DNA of 64,000 bases from Quillaja saponaria (lineage: Eukaryota; Streptophyta; Magnoliopsida; Fabales; Quillajaceae), in NCBI GenBank assembly GCA_029379385.1, contig CM055617.1:4774001-4838000 (forward strand), read 5' to 3'. Below, piece by piece: positions 47,601 through 56,681 of this stretch. Position numbers and translations under genes: made by a program. The notes under the pieces are model-generated. The model saw only the letters and a program-made list of their open reading frames with translations. It was not told the origin of the DNA and searched no databases. How positions within the stretch are numbered: position 1 is the stretch's first letter; each line of letters begins with the position of its first letter.

Positions 47601-48217
47601 TGTTGAGAAGAAGTGGTAGAACTACTATGAAGAGCCTGACCACTAGTATTATCTTTAGACAAGATCTCAAGACCATATTCTAACAAATACAACCCATTGT
47701 GCTCTTTACCATAACCAAGTATTTTTTCCGTTCCCAATTCCTGAAATACACAAGAAGATGAATCAAAAAGTACTGTACAATTCAATTCTTTAGTGATAGT
47801 ACTAATAGATAAAAGGTTCATGGAAAGCTTGGGAACATGAAGAACAGATGACAAGGTCAGCGAAGGAGTACAACAAATGGAACCTTTCCCTGAAATAGAT
47901 GACAGGGAACCATCGGCTACTCGAACCTTTTCTTTACCAGAGCAAGGGAAATATGAAGAAAAACTACTAGAGGTACTCGTCATATGATCCGAAGCACCGG
48001 AGTCTATAATCCATGGGTTTGAATCAAAAGATGAATGTGCATGGAGAGCATCAGCAAAACCAGAAGATCTCCTATGAGAATTGTAACCTGATCTAGCCAA
48101 CACGTTCTTAAGAAATTGCACTTCTTTTGTACTAAAAGGAGAGGAGTTTGTGTTTTCACATGACGAGAGTTCTCTTCCATTAAACTCCATAACAACAACT
48201 TGTCTTGTCCCCAACAA
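44638..48217 (-). pseudogene. Copia pol, broken polyprotein
   Basis: From 48217 downward: protease motif WIIDSGASDHMT; pre-integrase WHHRLGHPS; integrase core with HSDVWGP, RSDNGTEY and NGVAERKNRH; reverse transcriptase with QLDVKNAFLHGDL and the catalytic VYVDDI; RNase H with YTDADWAGS, SSAEAEYRA and the terminal TKHIEIDRHF. Breaks: an in-frame stop at 46997-46999 between integrase and reverse transcriptase, an in-frame stop at 45149-45151 before RNase H, and a frameshift at an A-run near 44,890 within RNase H. The reading frame otherwise runs through. The product cannot be made as one polyprotein. Confidence 0.93.
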
Positions 48218-48909
48218 TTATTCACACTCAGGCAGCTTAACCAACAAACAAATTTCAGCAAAAGGACTCTTCCTTTCAAAATCAGCCTTTAGGGCACTTT
48301 ATCACTCAAATTATTTCTGAAAATAACCCAAGAGTGACAGATACCAGCTGAGAACAAAGAATGCAGTCCGGATCAACTTCAATCCGCAGCAAAAAAGGAA
48401 TCACAACAAGGAAATAAGACAATCCACAAGCCAAATCAGTCAACAAGGCACCCAATAAGCCCAGCAAAGTACTACCCACTGCCCACAAATGCAACCAACA
48501 TGCAAAACTCTGCCAAATAGAACACAAAAAAACGCAGCTACAGTACCCCGAATCACAACCCGTGAAGAACAAATCTCCCAAACAGGTTTCTCCTTCTAAC
48601 TCGACCTAAACGATCAACTTAACCACTCAAATCGAAGCCAATAAGGGCCAAGAAGTGGAAGAAAACAGCTGAAAACCTCCCAAATTGAAGAATTTCAGAA
48701 AAAAACAAAACTAGGGCTACGAACTGAAAAACTCCAATTACTCCCTGATCTTAGGTCCTTTCTGAATGAAAGTTTGGGGGTTTTGGTCGCTCAAACGAGG
48801 CGATTCAGGATCTGTGGGTTGATTCCGGTGGGTCTCGCCGGAAAACACTGTTCACGGCGGCGGCAGCGGCAGTGGCAGCGGAACAGTGGCAGTAATGGCT
48901 AATTTCGGA
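48218..48909 (-). other. Copia internal leader lacking gag
   Basis: About 690 bases between primer-binding site and protease. A 91-codon frame at 48306-48581 is hydrophobic and Cys-rich, unlike a copia Gag, and I see no CCHC knuckle. The gag coding region appears to have been deleted. Confidence 0.7.
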
Positions 48910-48921
48910 GCTCTGATACCA
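48910..48921 (-). other. Primer-binding site, initiator Met-tRNA
   Basis: On the minus strand this reads TGGTATCAGAGC, complementary to the 3' end of plant initiator methionine tRNA and directly adjacent to the 5' LTR, as usual for plant copia elements. Confidence 0.93.
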
Positions 48922-49042
48922 TGAAGGAATTTAGGAGAAAATCTTGTTGTATATTCATAACAATTACAACCTATGATATATATAAACTCCTAAGAGTAAA
49001 GTACTGAAATATCCCTATGTAACTAACTATTTACATCCAACA
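48922..49042 (-). repeat. 5' LTR of the copia element
   Basis: 121 bp, identical by eye to the other LTR. Preceded on the internal side by the primer-binding site and followed by the GTTGC target duplication. Confidence 0.95.
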
Positions 49043-49359
49043 GTTGCCATTAGAGTTCCCTACATATTTTAGCATTAACATGGTTGACATAAGCAACTCC
49101 ACCAATACTTTCAATGAGCAATGTGACTTTTGGTACATTCTTTCTATTAACAACAGTGATTTCTTGAAAGGTCCTCAAAATGGAGTCTATTGCAGATATC
49201 AGTGTTTGTTCAGCTTATGCTGCACCTTTCATTTCAGAAGCGGATACCACCAGTGGTATTCAGAGCTCTGTTGTTGACAAAATATTCAGTAGCATGGCTT
49301 CCTGGAAACAATGCTAGAGTTATTACTAAAGTGAAAACAGGCATAAGGTAATGAGCCAT

Positions 49360-50208
49360 GTTGTGTAGCAATTGAGGTTTAGCACAAGAATTGAGCCTTC
49401 GGTTTATATTGGTGGAGAATAGACAATGATTGGCAATTTATCAAGGTGGAGGTCCTTGTTATTCATTAAAGAAAAAAGCTGCAGCCATTGCGTAAGTACT
49501 GTGAATTAATGCTTTCAAGTTCCACATGATATGCAATGTAAACATGGCAGCCTATCCCAAACGGCCTCTTTCTCACGCAGGTTTAGAAAAAATCTGATTG
49601 ACACATGATCAGATTTTCTTGTAGACTATTTCATGCAACCATGGCAAGACGACCACTCATGGAAGTAAGTCAAGGGTGTTTGGCCTGCCGGCAACCTAGT
49701 CTTACATGCAAGAAGAGGATAACTTGGTCTTAAAATTGAAAACGTCAACTACTTCACCATTCCTCTAAGATTTTCTTATTTGTGAGACATTGGAATGAAT
49801 TTGCTAATTGTTCATTGCTCAGTTCCTTGACACATGTCATGACATGATACTTTATGTGAGATCATAACTTATTCATTGCTTTCGCTTATCAGTCTTTAGT
49901 TTTTGGATGTGTTAAGAGATCATAGCTTAAACTTTTGGTTGAGTAGTTCTTTGACAACATTATGCTATTAATTATAGTATAATCAGCCCTACGTAATTTG
50001 ATATATTTCTCAATCTCTACTGTTAATTAATAAAGAGAAGCCATAGCTAGGTAGTTTTATGGTGTTTATAATATGATTACAGATTCAGAGGAATTCATTG
50101 CAGTTAACCTAATAACTTATAAGCACACATTCAGACAGCTTATTTATGCTATGAAAATAGAGAGTACAATATACCATCTTATTCTTGCCCTCTTGGCTAA
50201 CTTGCCCC
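49360..50208. other. Spacer with duplicated BSP upstream sequence
   Basis: Upstream flank of the split pseudogene and downstream flank of the next BSP gene. Blocks recur upstream of that gene: CCTATCCCAAACGGCCTCT near 49,553 versus CCTATCCCACGCTGCCTCT near 51,112, and CTTGGTCTTAAAATTGAAAA near 49,724 versus CTTGGTCTTCAAATTGACAA near 51,504. No other gene was seen. Confidence 0.6.
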
Positions 50209-50895
50209 CTATTTGCCAAACTTGGCCGTGTAGTCATTCCACAGCTGATCCACTGTCTTTCCTAGCAGCTCAACAAAGTAATTAGCACTATAACCATCCC
50301 TTGTCTTCTTGTTCAATTGTGCTACAAACCCATTTTTGAGGCCATTCAAGTAGTCAAGAAACCAAGCCGTAACATCATACCCTTGATCCCATTTAGTTCC
50401 TTCCCCTGCCTTCACCCAGTGACTTGGTGCATACCCTGCCTTCAACCTCACAAAATCTGCTATTCCCTCAATTAATCCCCCAGGAGTCTGGCCCTTGCCA
50501 TTCCACTGCCATACATGAGTCAGTTCGTGGTAGAGCACCCCGGTAATTTCCCTTTTCACATCACCAGAATAGCTTCCAACATATTTTGCACTGACATGAA
50601 TTTCATTGTTGCTAGTAAATGCAACTCCATTAATGTCTTCAATAATCAATGATATTTTTTGTACATTTTTTCTATCAGCAGCACTGTTTTGTTGGAAAGT
50701 CCTCCATATGAAATCTGAGGCGGATATCAGTGTTTGCTTGGCATATTCAGCTCCAATTTCATCCCTGAAACGGATGCCACCACGGGTATTCAGAGCATTG
50801 TTGGTGACAACATATTCAACAGCATGTGATCCTTGAAGAACAGCTAATAGAGTTACTACTAGCAAAGAGAACACATGTATAATGGAATGAGCCAT
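50209..50895 (-). CDS. Plant basic secretory protein (BSP), copy 1
   Basis: An intronless gene of 228 residues. The ATG at 50895 is chosen because it begins a signal peptide (MAHSIIHVFSLLVVTLLAVL) and lies about 80 bases downstream of a TATA box; an upstream in-frame ATG at 51075 precedes that box. The mature protein has the family opening VEYVVTNNALN, the zincin motif HELTH at 123-127 and GGLIEGIADFVRLKAGY with E143, the likely third metal ligand. BSPs (Pfam BSP, 'peptidase of plants and bacteria') are apoplastic pathogenesis-related proteins such as tobacco NtPRp27. Protease activity is predicted from the motif rather than well proven. All family residues I know appear present. Confidence 0.95.
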   Translation of the reverse strand: MAHSIIHVFSLLVVTLLAVLQGSHAVEYVVTNNALNTRGGIRFRDEIGAEYAKQTLISASDFIWRTFQQNSAADRKNVQKISLIIEDINGVAFTSNNEIHVSAKYVGSYSGDVKREITGVLYHELTHVWQWNGKGQTPGGLIEGIADFVRLKAGYAPSHWVKAGEGTKWDQGYDVTAWFLDYLNGLKNGFVAQLNKKTRDGYSANYFVELLGKTVDQLWNDYTAKFGK

Positions 50896-50973
50896 GGAGA
50901 AAGCTAGTTTTCTGCTTTTCTTGTATGAATACAAATGGGGTTTGGCACAAGAATTGTGTGGTGTGATGATGGA

Positions 50974-50981
50974 TTTATATA
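50974..50981 (-). promoter_or_regulatory. TATA box of BSP copy 1
   Basis: The minus strand reads TATATAAA about 80 bases upstream of the chosen ATG. Related sequence with a decayed box (TTTATATTGG on the plus strand near 49,402) stands upstream of the split pseudogene. Confidence 0.6.
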
Positions 50982-51132
50982 AGAGGAGGTTAGACAAAGA
51001 AACCAGGAGAATATGAAGTTTGGGTGGTTGCAACTTACAAAGGTAATATAAATTAATAGTATTCAGTTTTAACATGTCGGCATTTTCTTATATTTTCTTT
51101 GTGGCTGTTTCCTATCCCACGCTGCCTCTGTC

Positions 51133-51262
51133 CAATGAGAGTGTAAAATTGAGGTTGTCTAGTAAAATTGAATGAGTGTAAAATTGAGGTTGTCTAGTAG
51201 ATAACAATTAAGGAAATCGAATGAGAGTGTAAAATTGAGGTTGTCTAGTAGATAACAATTAA
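51133..51262 (+). repeat. Short tandem repeat upstream of BSP copy 1
   Basis: GAGTGTAAAATTGAGGTTGT followed by CTAGTA occurs three times, near 51138, 51174 and 51225; the last two also share GATAACAATTAA. It lies 240-370 bases upstream of the BSP start. Confidence 0.85.
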
Positions 51263-53005
51263 TCCCAAATTAAAATAAAGTAAGATTAGTGAATATATAT
51301 AATGACAGTAAATAATATGTTTATATATTTAAATTTTTACATTCGAGATTATGTATTATTATTTATATGTCAATTTTTACTTGGTAGATTTATTTTTTTT
51401 TTCCAATCTTTCTTATTTAAATGGTTCTGCAGTGAAGAGCGGTGAACTCCTGTAACAAATATGTTCAAGCAATTTAGTATTGCCACTTGCACTGTCATAA
51501 ACTTGGTCTTCAAATTGACAATGTCAATTACTTTAATACCCCATCAAATTTGACATTTTGGAAGACTTGCTAATTTTCATTGACTCATACATGTCATAAT
51601 ATGATACTAGGTGAGAAATGACAAAATAGTGTTCATGAATTTAGCGATTGAGAGGTCTTGGTAAAGTTCAAACTGCAAGGAAACACTTGTGGGGAGAGAC
51701 ATACAGAACTCTGAACGAAGTACTCAGTGAGAAAAGAAAAAAGAAAAAAAAAAAAAAGGCTTCTAGAAACTTAGGTGTGAAATTGGTGTTTCATGTAGAA
51801 ATTATAAATAAATATAATATTTTGCAGGGGAAAACAAGAACAAGAAGAACTAAAGTGGACAAACCATAACATGCCTAGCAGAAAAGACCATATGCCAAGA
51901 AACAACAAAGCCAGAGAAGCTCAAATACACTAGTTTAAGAACCCTGATTCCAAATTACAGTCACCACGGCACTAATTTTCTATAACAGCCGGGTTTTAAG
52001 GGAACTCATGTGGTCAGGCCTAACTTATCTGATTTGAATCAGTCAGAATGAATTCTAGAATGCATAGGCTCTGTTCTACATGGAAATTATGCCTAACATA
52101 ATAAGTTGAATTGTTTTTTGTTATGATTTTAAAAGAATAATCTTTATGGTCCAGGAGGGGCATTAAGAAATTAATATAGTTTTCTTAAGCTTAAATTTTG
52201 GAGATTGTTATGGGTATAAAATAAATTGCATTGCTATTTGTTCGATGCATGAAAACCTTCCCACCACTGTTAATGTAAATATCTTGTTTTTCTAACAAAT
52301 TAACTTTTTATATGCCTATATATCTTCCCACCAAAATTTATGTAAATGCTTTGTTTTTCTAACCAATTCTACATTTTTATGTAGGATAACTCTCCATGCA
52401 TCTAGTATGAGAAATTTTATGAAAGTTCCTTTCTTTCATACAAATAGCATTTCCCCCCGTAATATTATAGGTAGTTAAATAACTCTAAAGAGAATTAGTT
52501 TGATTCTTAGAACAAGAAAAATATTCTCTTTTTATTGACTTTCTTGGTTTGAATTATTTTAGGTGAAGTAAAAATAAAATTCTCATCAATTTTTAATTCG
52601 GATCTATCTTTGACCCGACAAGAGATAATTAGCCAAGTCCAAGTAAGTTTCCAACATACCTTACTATTAAATAAAAAAATAGATTAGTTAGTTACTCATT
52701 TAACGTATAAAACAATCTTGCAAGACCAAAGCACACAGACAACTTGGTCACAAAATAAAACTCATTGGGTCCACAATGAGACATGTTGATTTGCCCAGTC
52801 AAATATGTAGTCTTGTTGAAAATTCAAGGAAGTATAAAATTTTCATACCTAATAATTATTAAGTGTTTTTGGTATGATATTGAGAAGAAATTTAAAGCTA
52901 TCAATTGCATCTATAAAACTGGAGCAACAAGGATTACTTAAACACATTGCAAAGGTTCCCCTGTTTTTCTCTGTTTTTCTAATTGCAAACAATTATAAAA
53001 CAACA
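51263..53005. other. Divergent spacer between BSP copies 1 and 2
   Basis: AT-rich DNA serving as upstream region for both genes. Contains one block shared with the flank of the split pseudogene (51,504-51,615). A 73-codon frame at 51648-51869 has no family resemblance. No further gene was seen. Confidence 0.5.
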
Positions 53006-53686
53006 ATGGCTCACTACACTGTTTTCATCTGTTTAGTTCTGTCCCTGGCTGCCGTGAATGGCATCCACGCACTAGAATTTGTAATCTCAAACCGAGCTGC
53101 ATCAACCCCTGGCGGTGTCCGTTTCAACAATGAGCTTGGAGCTGAATATGCAGGGCAGACAATGATCGAAGCCACCCGCTTCATCTGGAATACTTTCCAG
53201 CAAAACACTGATGCTGACAAGAAGAATGTACAGCGCGTAACCCTTTTCGTGGATGACATGGATGGAATTGCTTATGCCATCAACAACGAAATCCATGTCG
53301 GTGCTAACTATATTGAAAAAATATCAATTGATATCAAGACTGATTTCAATGGGGTGCTTTACCATGAAATGACACACATTTGGCAATGGAATGGGAATGG
53401 ACAACAGGGTATAGGGGGCTTGATTGAAGGAATAGCTGATTTTGTGAGGTTGAAAGCAGGGTATGCACCAAGCCATTGGGTGCAACCAGGTGGGGGTGAT
53501 AAATGGGATCAAGGATATGATGTTACAGCTAGATTTTTGGATTATTGTAATGATCTAAGAAATGGGTTTGTGGCTGAATTGAACAAGAAAATGAGGGATA
53601 GTTATAGCGACAATTACTTTGTTGAATTGTTGGGAAAGTCAGTTGATCAGCTATGGACTGAATACAAGGCTAGGTATGGAAATTAG
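53006..53686 (+). CDS. Plant basic secretory protein (BSP), copy 2
   Basis: An intronless gene of 226 residues from MAHYTVFICLVLSLAAVNG (signal peptide 1-22). An in-frame ATG at 52874 would add 44 residues and hide the signal peptide, so it was not used. Mature features: FVISNRAASTPGGVRFNNEL, zincin motif HEMTH at 120-124, WQWNGNGQQG, then GGLIEGIADFVRLKAGY with E141, and a C-terminal FVELLGKSVDQLW. A complete, apparently functional secreted member, expected in the apoplast as a pathogenesis-related protein. It is on the opposite strand to copies 1 and 3, so the array has inverted members. Confidence 0.95.
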   Translation: MAHYTVFICLVLSLAAVNGIHALEFVISNRAASTPGGVRFNNELGAEYAGQTMIEATRFIWNTFQQNTDADKKNVQRVTLFVDDMDGIAYAINNEIHVGANYIEKISIDIKTDFNGVLYHEMTHIWQWNGNGQQGIGGLIEGIADFVRLKAGYAPSHWVQPGGGDKWDQGYDVTARFLDYCNDLRNGFVAELNKKMRDSYSDNYFVELLGKSVDQLWTEYKARYGN

Positions 53687-53974
53687 CTTGCTGGGCAGGC
53701 ACTGTTGTAATAAGTTAATTGCTTTCTATTTTAGGCATGGCAAGCTATATAAATTGTACTATGCTATTGTAAAATAAATCAAGATTTTACGTTACTAATT
53801 GGTCCAACTAATAAAATATCTTGCCAATTGTTTAAGAAGACTTTGATTGCATCCGGCACCAAATATAATAAACAAGGATTTCTTCTAAAGTGAGAATTCA
53901 TAGTGTCATTTAAGGAAACTTTGTTCATACCATGATGAAACTTTATTATTTTACTGGCTAACATGCAGCCTTTA

Positions 53975-54694
53975 TTACAATAGTAGTAATAGTAGACAAT
54001 TTAGTTTGGTTAAGCCTGGCCATACTTGGCCTTGTAAATCCTTCCAGAGCTGATCAACTGTCTTTCCCAGCAACTGCTCAAAATAATTCACATCAAAACT
54101 AGTCCTCATCTTCTTGTTCAATTCTGCCACAAACCCATTTCTAAGACTTTCACAGTACTCCAAAAACCTAGCAGTAACATCATATCCCTGATTCCATCTT
54201 TCCCCTCCTCCTGGTTTAACCCAATGGCCTGGAATATAATTTGCCTTCAACCTCACATAATCAGCTATCCCTCCAACTATATTGGGATTTTTGTCATACC
54301 ATTGCCAAATATGTGTCATTTCATGGTAAAGCACCCCATTGAAATCTGTCTTAATGTCACCTTTTATACCTTGAATGTAATTTGCTCCAATATGGATGCC
54401 ATTCCCAATTGTTACAGCAATCCCTTCTCTGTTTTCCACAATCAAGTTCACCACCTGCACATTCTTTCTGTCTGCTTGTGTGTTTTGGTTGAAGATGGTC
54501 CAGATGAATTGTGTGGCAGCTGCCATTCTTTGCTTGACATACTCTGCTCCAAGCTCGTTTCTAAAGCGAACACCACCTTCGGTTGTTAATGCTTGGTTTG
54601 TGACCACATATTCCACAGCTTGGGTACCCTGCAAGCCTAAGAAGATAACAAGGGTTGTCAGAATGTAGAAGAAGAAATTGGAGTGGTACGCCAT
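53975..54694 (-). CDS. Basic secretory protein, copy 3, altered active-site region and C-terminal frameshift
   Basis: An open frame of 239 residues starts with a signal peptide (FFFYILTTLVIFLGLQGTQA at 7-26). HEMTH is kept at 124-128, but the following segment is four residues shorter than in copies 1 and 2, and the conserved Glu of LIEGIAD is replaced (NIVGGIAD, Gly at 141). Metal binding or catalysis may therefore be changed. After QLWKD (about residue 222) the frame diverges from the usual ending because of one extra base in an A-run (plus-strand 54036-54038). The protein then reads a 17-residue novel tail with a run of six Leu. It may be a gene drifting to pseudogene status or a neofunctionalised non-enzymatic member. 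A sequencing error in the homopolymer is possible. Confidence 0.88.
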   Translation of the reverse strand: MAYHSNFFFYILTTLVIFLGLQGTQAVEYVVTNQALTTEGGVRFRNELGAEYVKQRMAAATQFIWTIFNQNTQADRKNVQVVNLIVENREGIAVTIGNGIHIGANYIQGIKGDIKTDFNGVLYHEMTHIWQWYDKNPNIVGGIADYVRLKANYIPGHWVKPGGGERWNQGYDVTARFLEYCESLRNGFVAELNKKMRTSFDVNYFEQLLGKTVDQLWKDLQGQVWPGLTKLNCLLLLLL

Positions 54695-54730
54695 TGTTTG
54701 TGTCCTTAATTAGCTTAGCACCAACTATGT

Positions 54731-54738
54731 TATTTATA
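54731..54738 (-). promoter_or_regulatory. TATA box of BSP copy 3
   Basis: The minus strand reads TATAAATA about 37 bases upstream of the ATG at 54694, which implies a very short 5' leader. Confidence 0.5.
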
Positions 54739-54749
54739 AATTGGGTATT

Positions 54750-55130
54750 CCTTAGAAATTTCTTCCTTTTGAATTTTCCATGGTGAATTTATAAAATTAG
54801 AAGTTATCTGCAATGTCATGAAAGAGCAAAGTGGGTATCTTTGAAAAATTTCTTCCCTTTGAATTTTCTATGGTCCATTTAAGAATTAATAGTTGACAAT
54901 ATGTCTAAGAAAGATATATTTCTTTTCCTATCATCATTATGACATGTCCGAAAAAATCTAAATAGTGATATAATTGTCCGATTGAGTGGTACCTTGAGAA
55001 ATTTCTTTCTTTTGAATTTTCTATGGTCCATTTAAGAATTAATAGTTGACAGTATGTTTAAGAAATATATATTTCTTTCCCTATCATCATTATGACATGT
55101 CCAGTAAAATCTAAATATACTTGTCCGATT
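54750..55130. repeat. Tandem repeat upstream of BSP copy 3
   Basis: Units beginning GAAATTTCTTCCTTTTGAAT occur near 54755 (diverged, partial), 54845 and 54996. The last two share CTATGGTCCATTTAAGAATT, AATAGTTGACA and CCTATCATCATTATGACATG over about 150 bases. This repeat is promoter-proximal to copy 3. Confidence 0.88.
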
Positions 55131-55389
55131 GATAAAATATGTGCGGTTAAAAATTCAGTCAATTCATTAATAATTTAGTTGATTCATTATGATATGCTTA
55201 TAATGATAATTAACGTTGAAATGTATATGCAGGAGATTGGATTTTAATTTTATCATATATATCATCGTGAATCGTATAATTAGGTAGCGATTTACGGTTT
55301 ATGAAATATATTGTAAGAAATGACGATTATATTATAAATGGTCAAAACATTTGACTGTTTATATTATGATAATAATTATCATAAATCAA

Positions 55390-56620
55390 GGATAGTGATA
55401 TGTGAATGCCTAAAAAACTATTAGGTATACGAAATAGACTCATCTTTCTTGAAAAAGGCAAAACGACCTATTCTTTTTTTTTTTTTTTTTTTCTTTCAAG
55501 CTCACATATTTTCTCTTTCTATCCCTTTATCTCCTCTCCAAAACTATTGATCAAGAACCCAACAATGGAACAATCTTTCCAAATCAATTCACTTCCATTA
55601 TTTCTTTCATAAGCACAAGTGCACTACACTGGCAAAGAAAATAGGTTGGATGCTTAAATTAGAGTAGTAGCAGAGCAGGGTAGCATAGAGCAGAGGCCAT
55701 AGAGGGCATGACTATGACGTCGTTGCAGAAGAGCTGTAAATCTTGGTGTCTTTTTAATACTTGAAAACACTATAAAGTGAGGGATGAAATGAATTGAAAG
55801 TGTGATTAATATTTCCTCAACAGTGTTTGACGAATGTCCTCAACCAACTAGCTGCAGCAATTACCCATTTCCCAACTACAACACATTTACAACAAACACC
55901 AACTTGCTCTTTGAAAACAAAAATTACAAACAAATACATACACACATAGACCAAAGAGAGAAGACTTTCAAAGGAAAAGCAAAATTACAATGAACCAGAG
56001 AAGAAAAACTGATTTCTTTCTTTTTCTTCATTATTTTCTCGTAATCCCACACATTCAAAGTACAACAAGACAACACCCACAATATTATATTCAACAAAAA
56101 GTGGTAGTACTACTTCTAAGATGTTGTTCCAATTTTGGACAATTCTAGATTTGTCAAATCTAAAGCCAAAGAGCGATCTTGCTTCTGATATAAATTTTCA
56201 GTCACAATTGAGGTCTAGCTCAGATTTAGAGTTAGTAAAAAGATGGCTGATTTTTTCTCATTAGGCAGAGAGGAGGAGAAGAAGGAACAAGAAAACAAAG
56301 CAATAACAACCCACCTATTGAATATCTATGCTTATGAGAGAAATAATGGAAGTGAATTGGTTAAGAAAAGTTGTGCCATTGTTGGAACTTGGTGTAGCTG
56401 TTTCAACTTTGAAGCAACTTAGGTTCCTCGTCAGTATTTTTGAGAGAGGAGATTGACAGAAAAAAGGACAAAAAAAATATGTGAGCTTGACAAAAAAATC
56501 AAAAAGAGAAGAGAAAAAAAAAAAAAAAAAAAAAAAAAAAGATGTAGCTGTTTGCTTTACAGGAAAGGTGGGCCCATTTCGTATACCTAGTAGTTTTGAG
56601 GCGTTCACATAACACTGCCC
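55390..56620. mobile_element. Long-TIR DNA transposon, non-autonomous, 1,231 bp
   Basis: The two ends are long inverted repeats of over 200 bases. The left arm (55390 to about 55,610) reads GGATAGTGATATGTGAATGC; the right arm, reverse-complemented from 56620, reads GGGCAGTGTTATGTGAACGC. Inside both arms are CTA(T/C)TAGGTATACGAAAT, a long T-run, CAAGCTCACATATTTT and AATTCACTTCCATTATTTCT. An 8-bp direct repeat TAAATCAA flanks the element (55382-55389 and 56621-56628). Long arms suggest a Mutator-like element (9-bp duplication expected); the 8-bp duplication would suit hAT. The roughly 700-base middle encodes no transposase. Confidence 0.88.
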
Positions 56621-56681
56621 TAAATCAATTAAGTTTATGATAATTTATGTCTTACAAAACATGTCATGATAAATTCTTGAA

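Larger units (their letters stand above)
44510..49042 (-). mobile_element. Ty1/copia LTR retrotransposon, 4,533 bp, gag-less
   Basis: Two 121-bp LTRs that look identical, beginning TG and ending CA, bound the element, and a perfect 5-bp target duplication GTTGC flanks it (44505-44509 and 49043-49047). The genome-sense strand is minus. It has an initiator Met-tRNA primer-binding site and a polypurine tract at the expected positions. The pol order protease, integrase, reverse transcriptase, RNase H is that of copia. No gag-like frame exists in the roughly 690 bases between the primer site and the protease, and pol has breaks. It is therefore non-autonomous as it stands. Identical LTRs mean a recent insertion, though 121 bp limits the dating. 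Confidence 0.95.
44465..49359 (-). pseudogene. Basic secretory protein pseudogene split by a copia element
   Basis: Minus-strand BSP sequence lies on both sides of the 4.5-kb retrotransposon. The right part (49359-49043) starts ATGGCTCATTACC, encodes a signal peptide and the family text EYFVNNRALNTTGGIRF, then hits a stop and changes frame. The left part (44509 to about 44465) continues with NITGVLYHEMTHV, including the zinc-binding HEMTH, and then loses similarity, so the C-terminal third is gone. The element sits just upstream of the HEMTH codons. Closest neighbour is the BSP gene at 50209-50895, whose upstream flank is also duplicated beside this copy. Stops, frame changes and the 3' loss show it was dead, though not whether before the insertion. 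Confidence 0.88.

Noticed and set aside
48306..48581. 91-codon frame as a candidate copia gag
   Set aside because: Hydrophobic and Cys-rich without a CCHC knuckle or Gag-like helices; treated as chance.
50896..51075. In-frame extension upstream of BSP copy 1
   Set aside because: It would place a TATA box inside the coding region and bury the signal peptide.
53975..54020. Leu-rich tail of BSP copy 3 as a designed membrane anchor
   Set aside because: It follows a one-base frameshift relative to the other copies, so it is more simply read as a mutation.
55406..56608. 68- and 97-codon frames sharing KLLGIRN text as a peptide family
   Set aside because: They are the two inverted arms of one transposon read outward-in, so their similarity comes from the TIRs rather than from a gene family.
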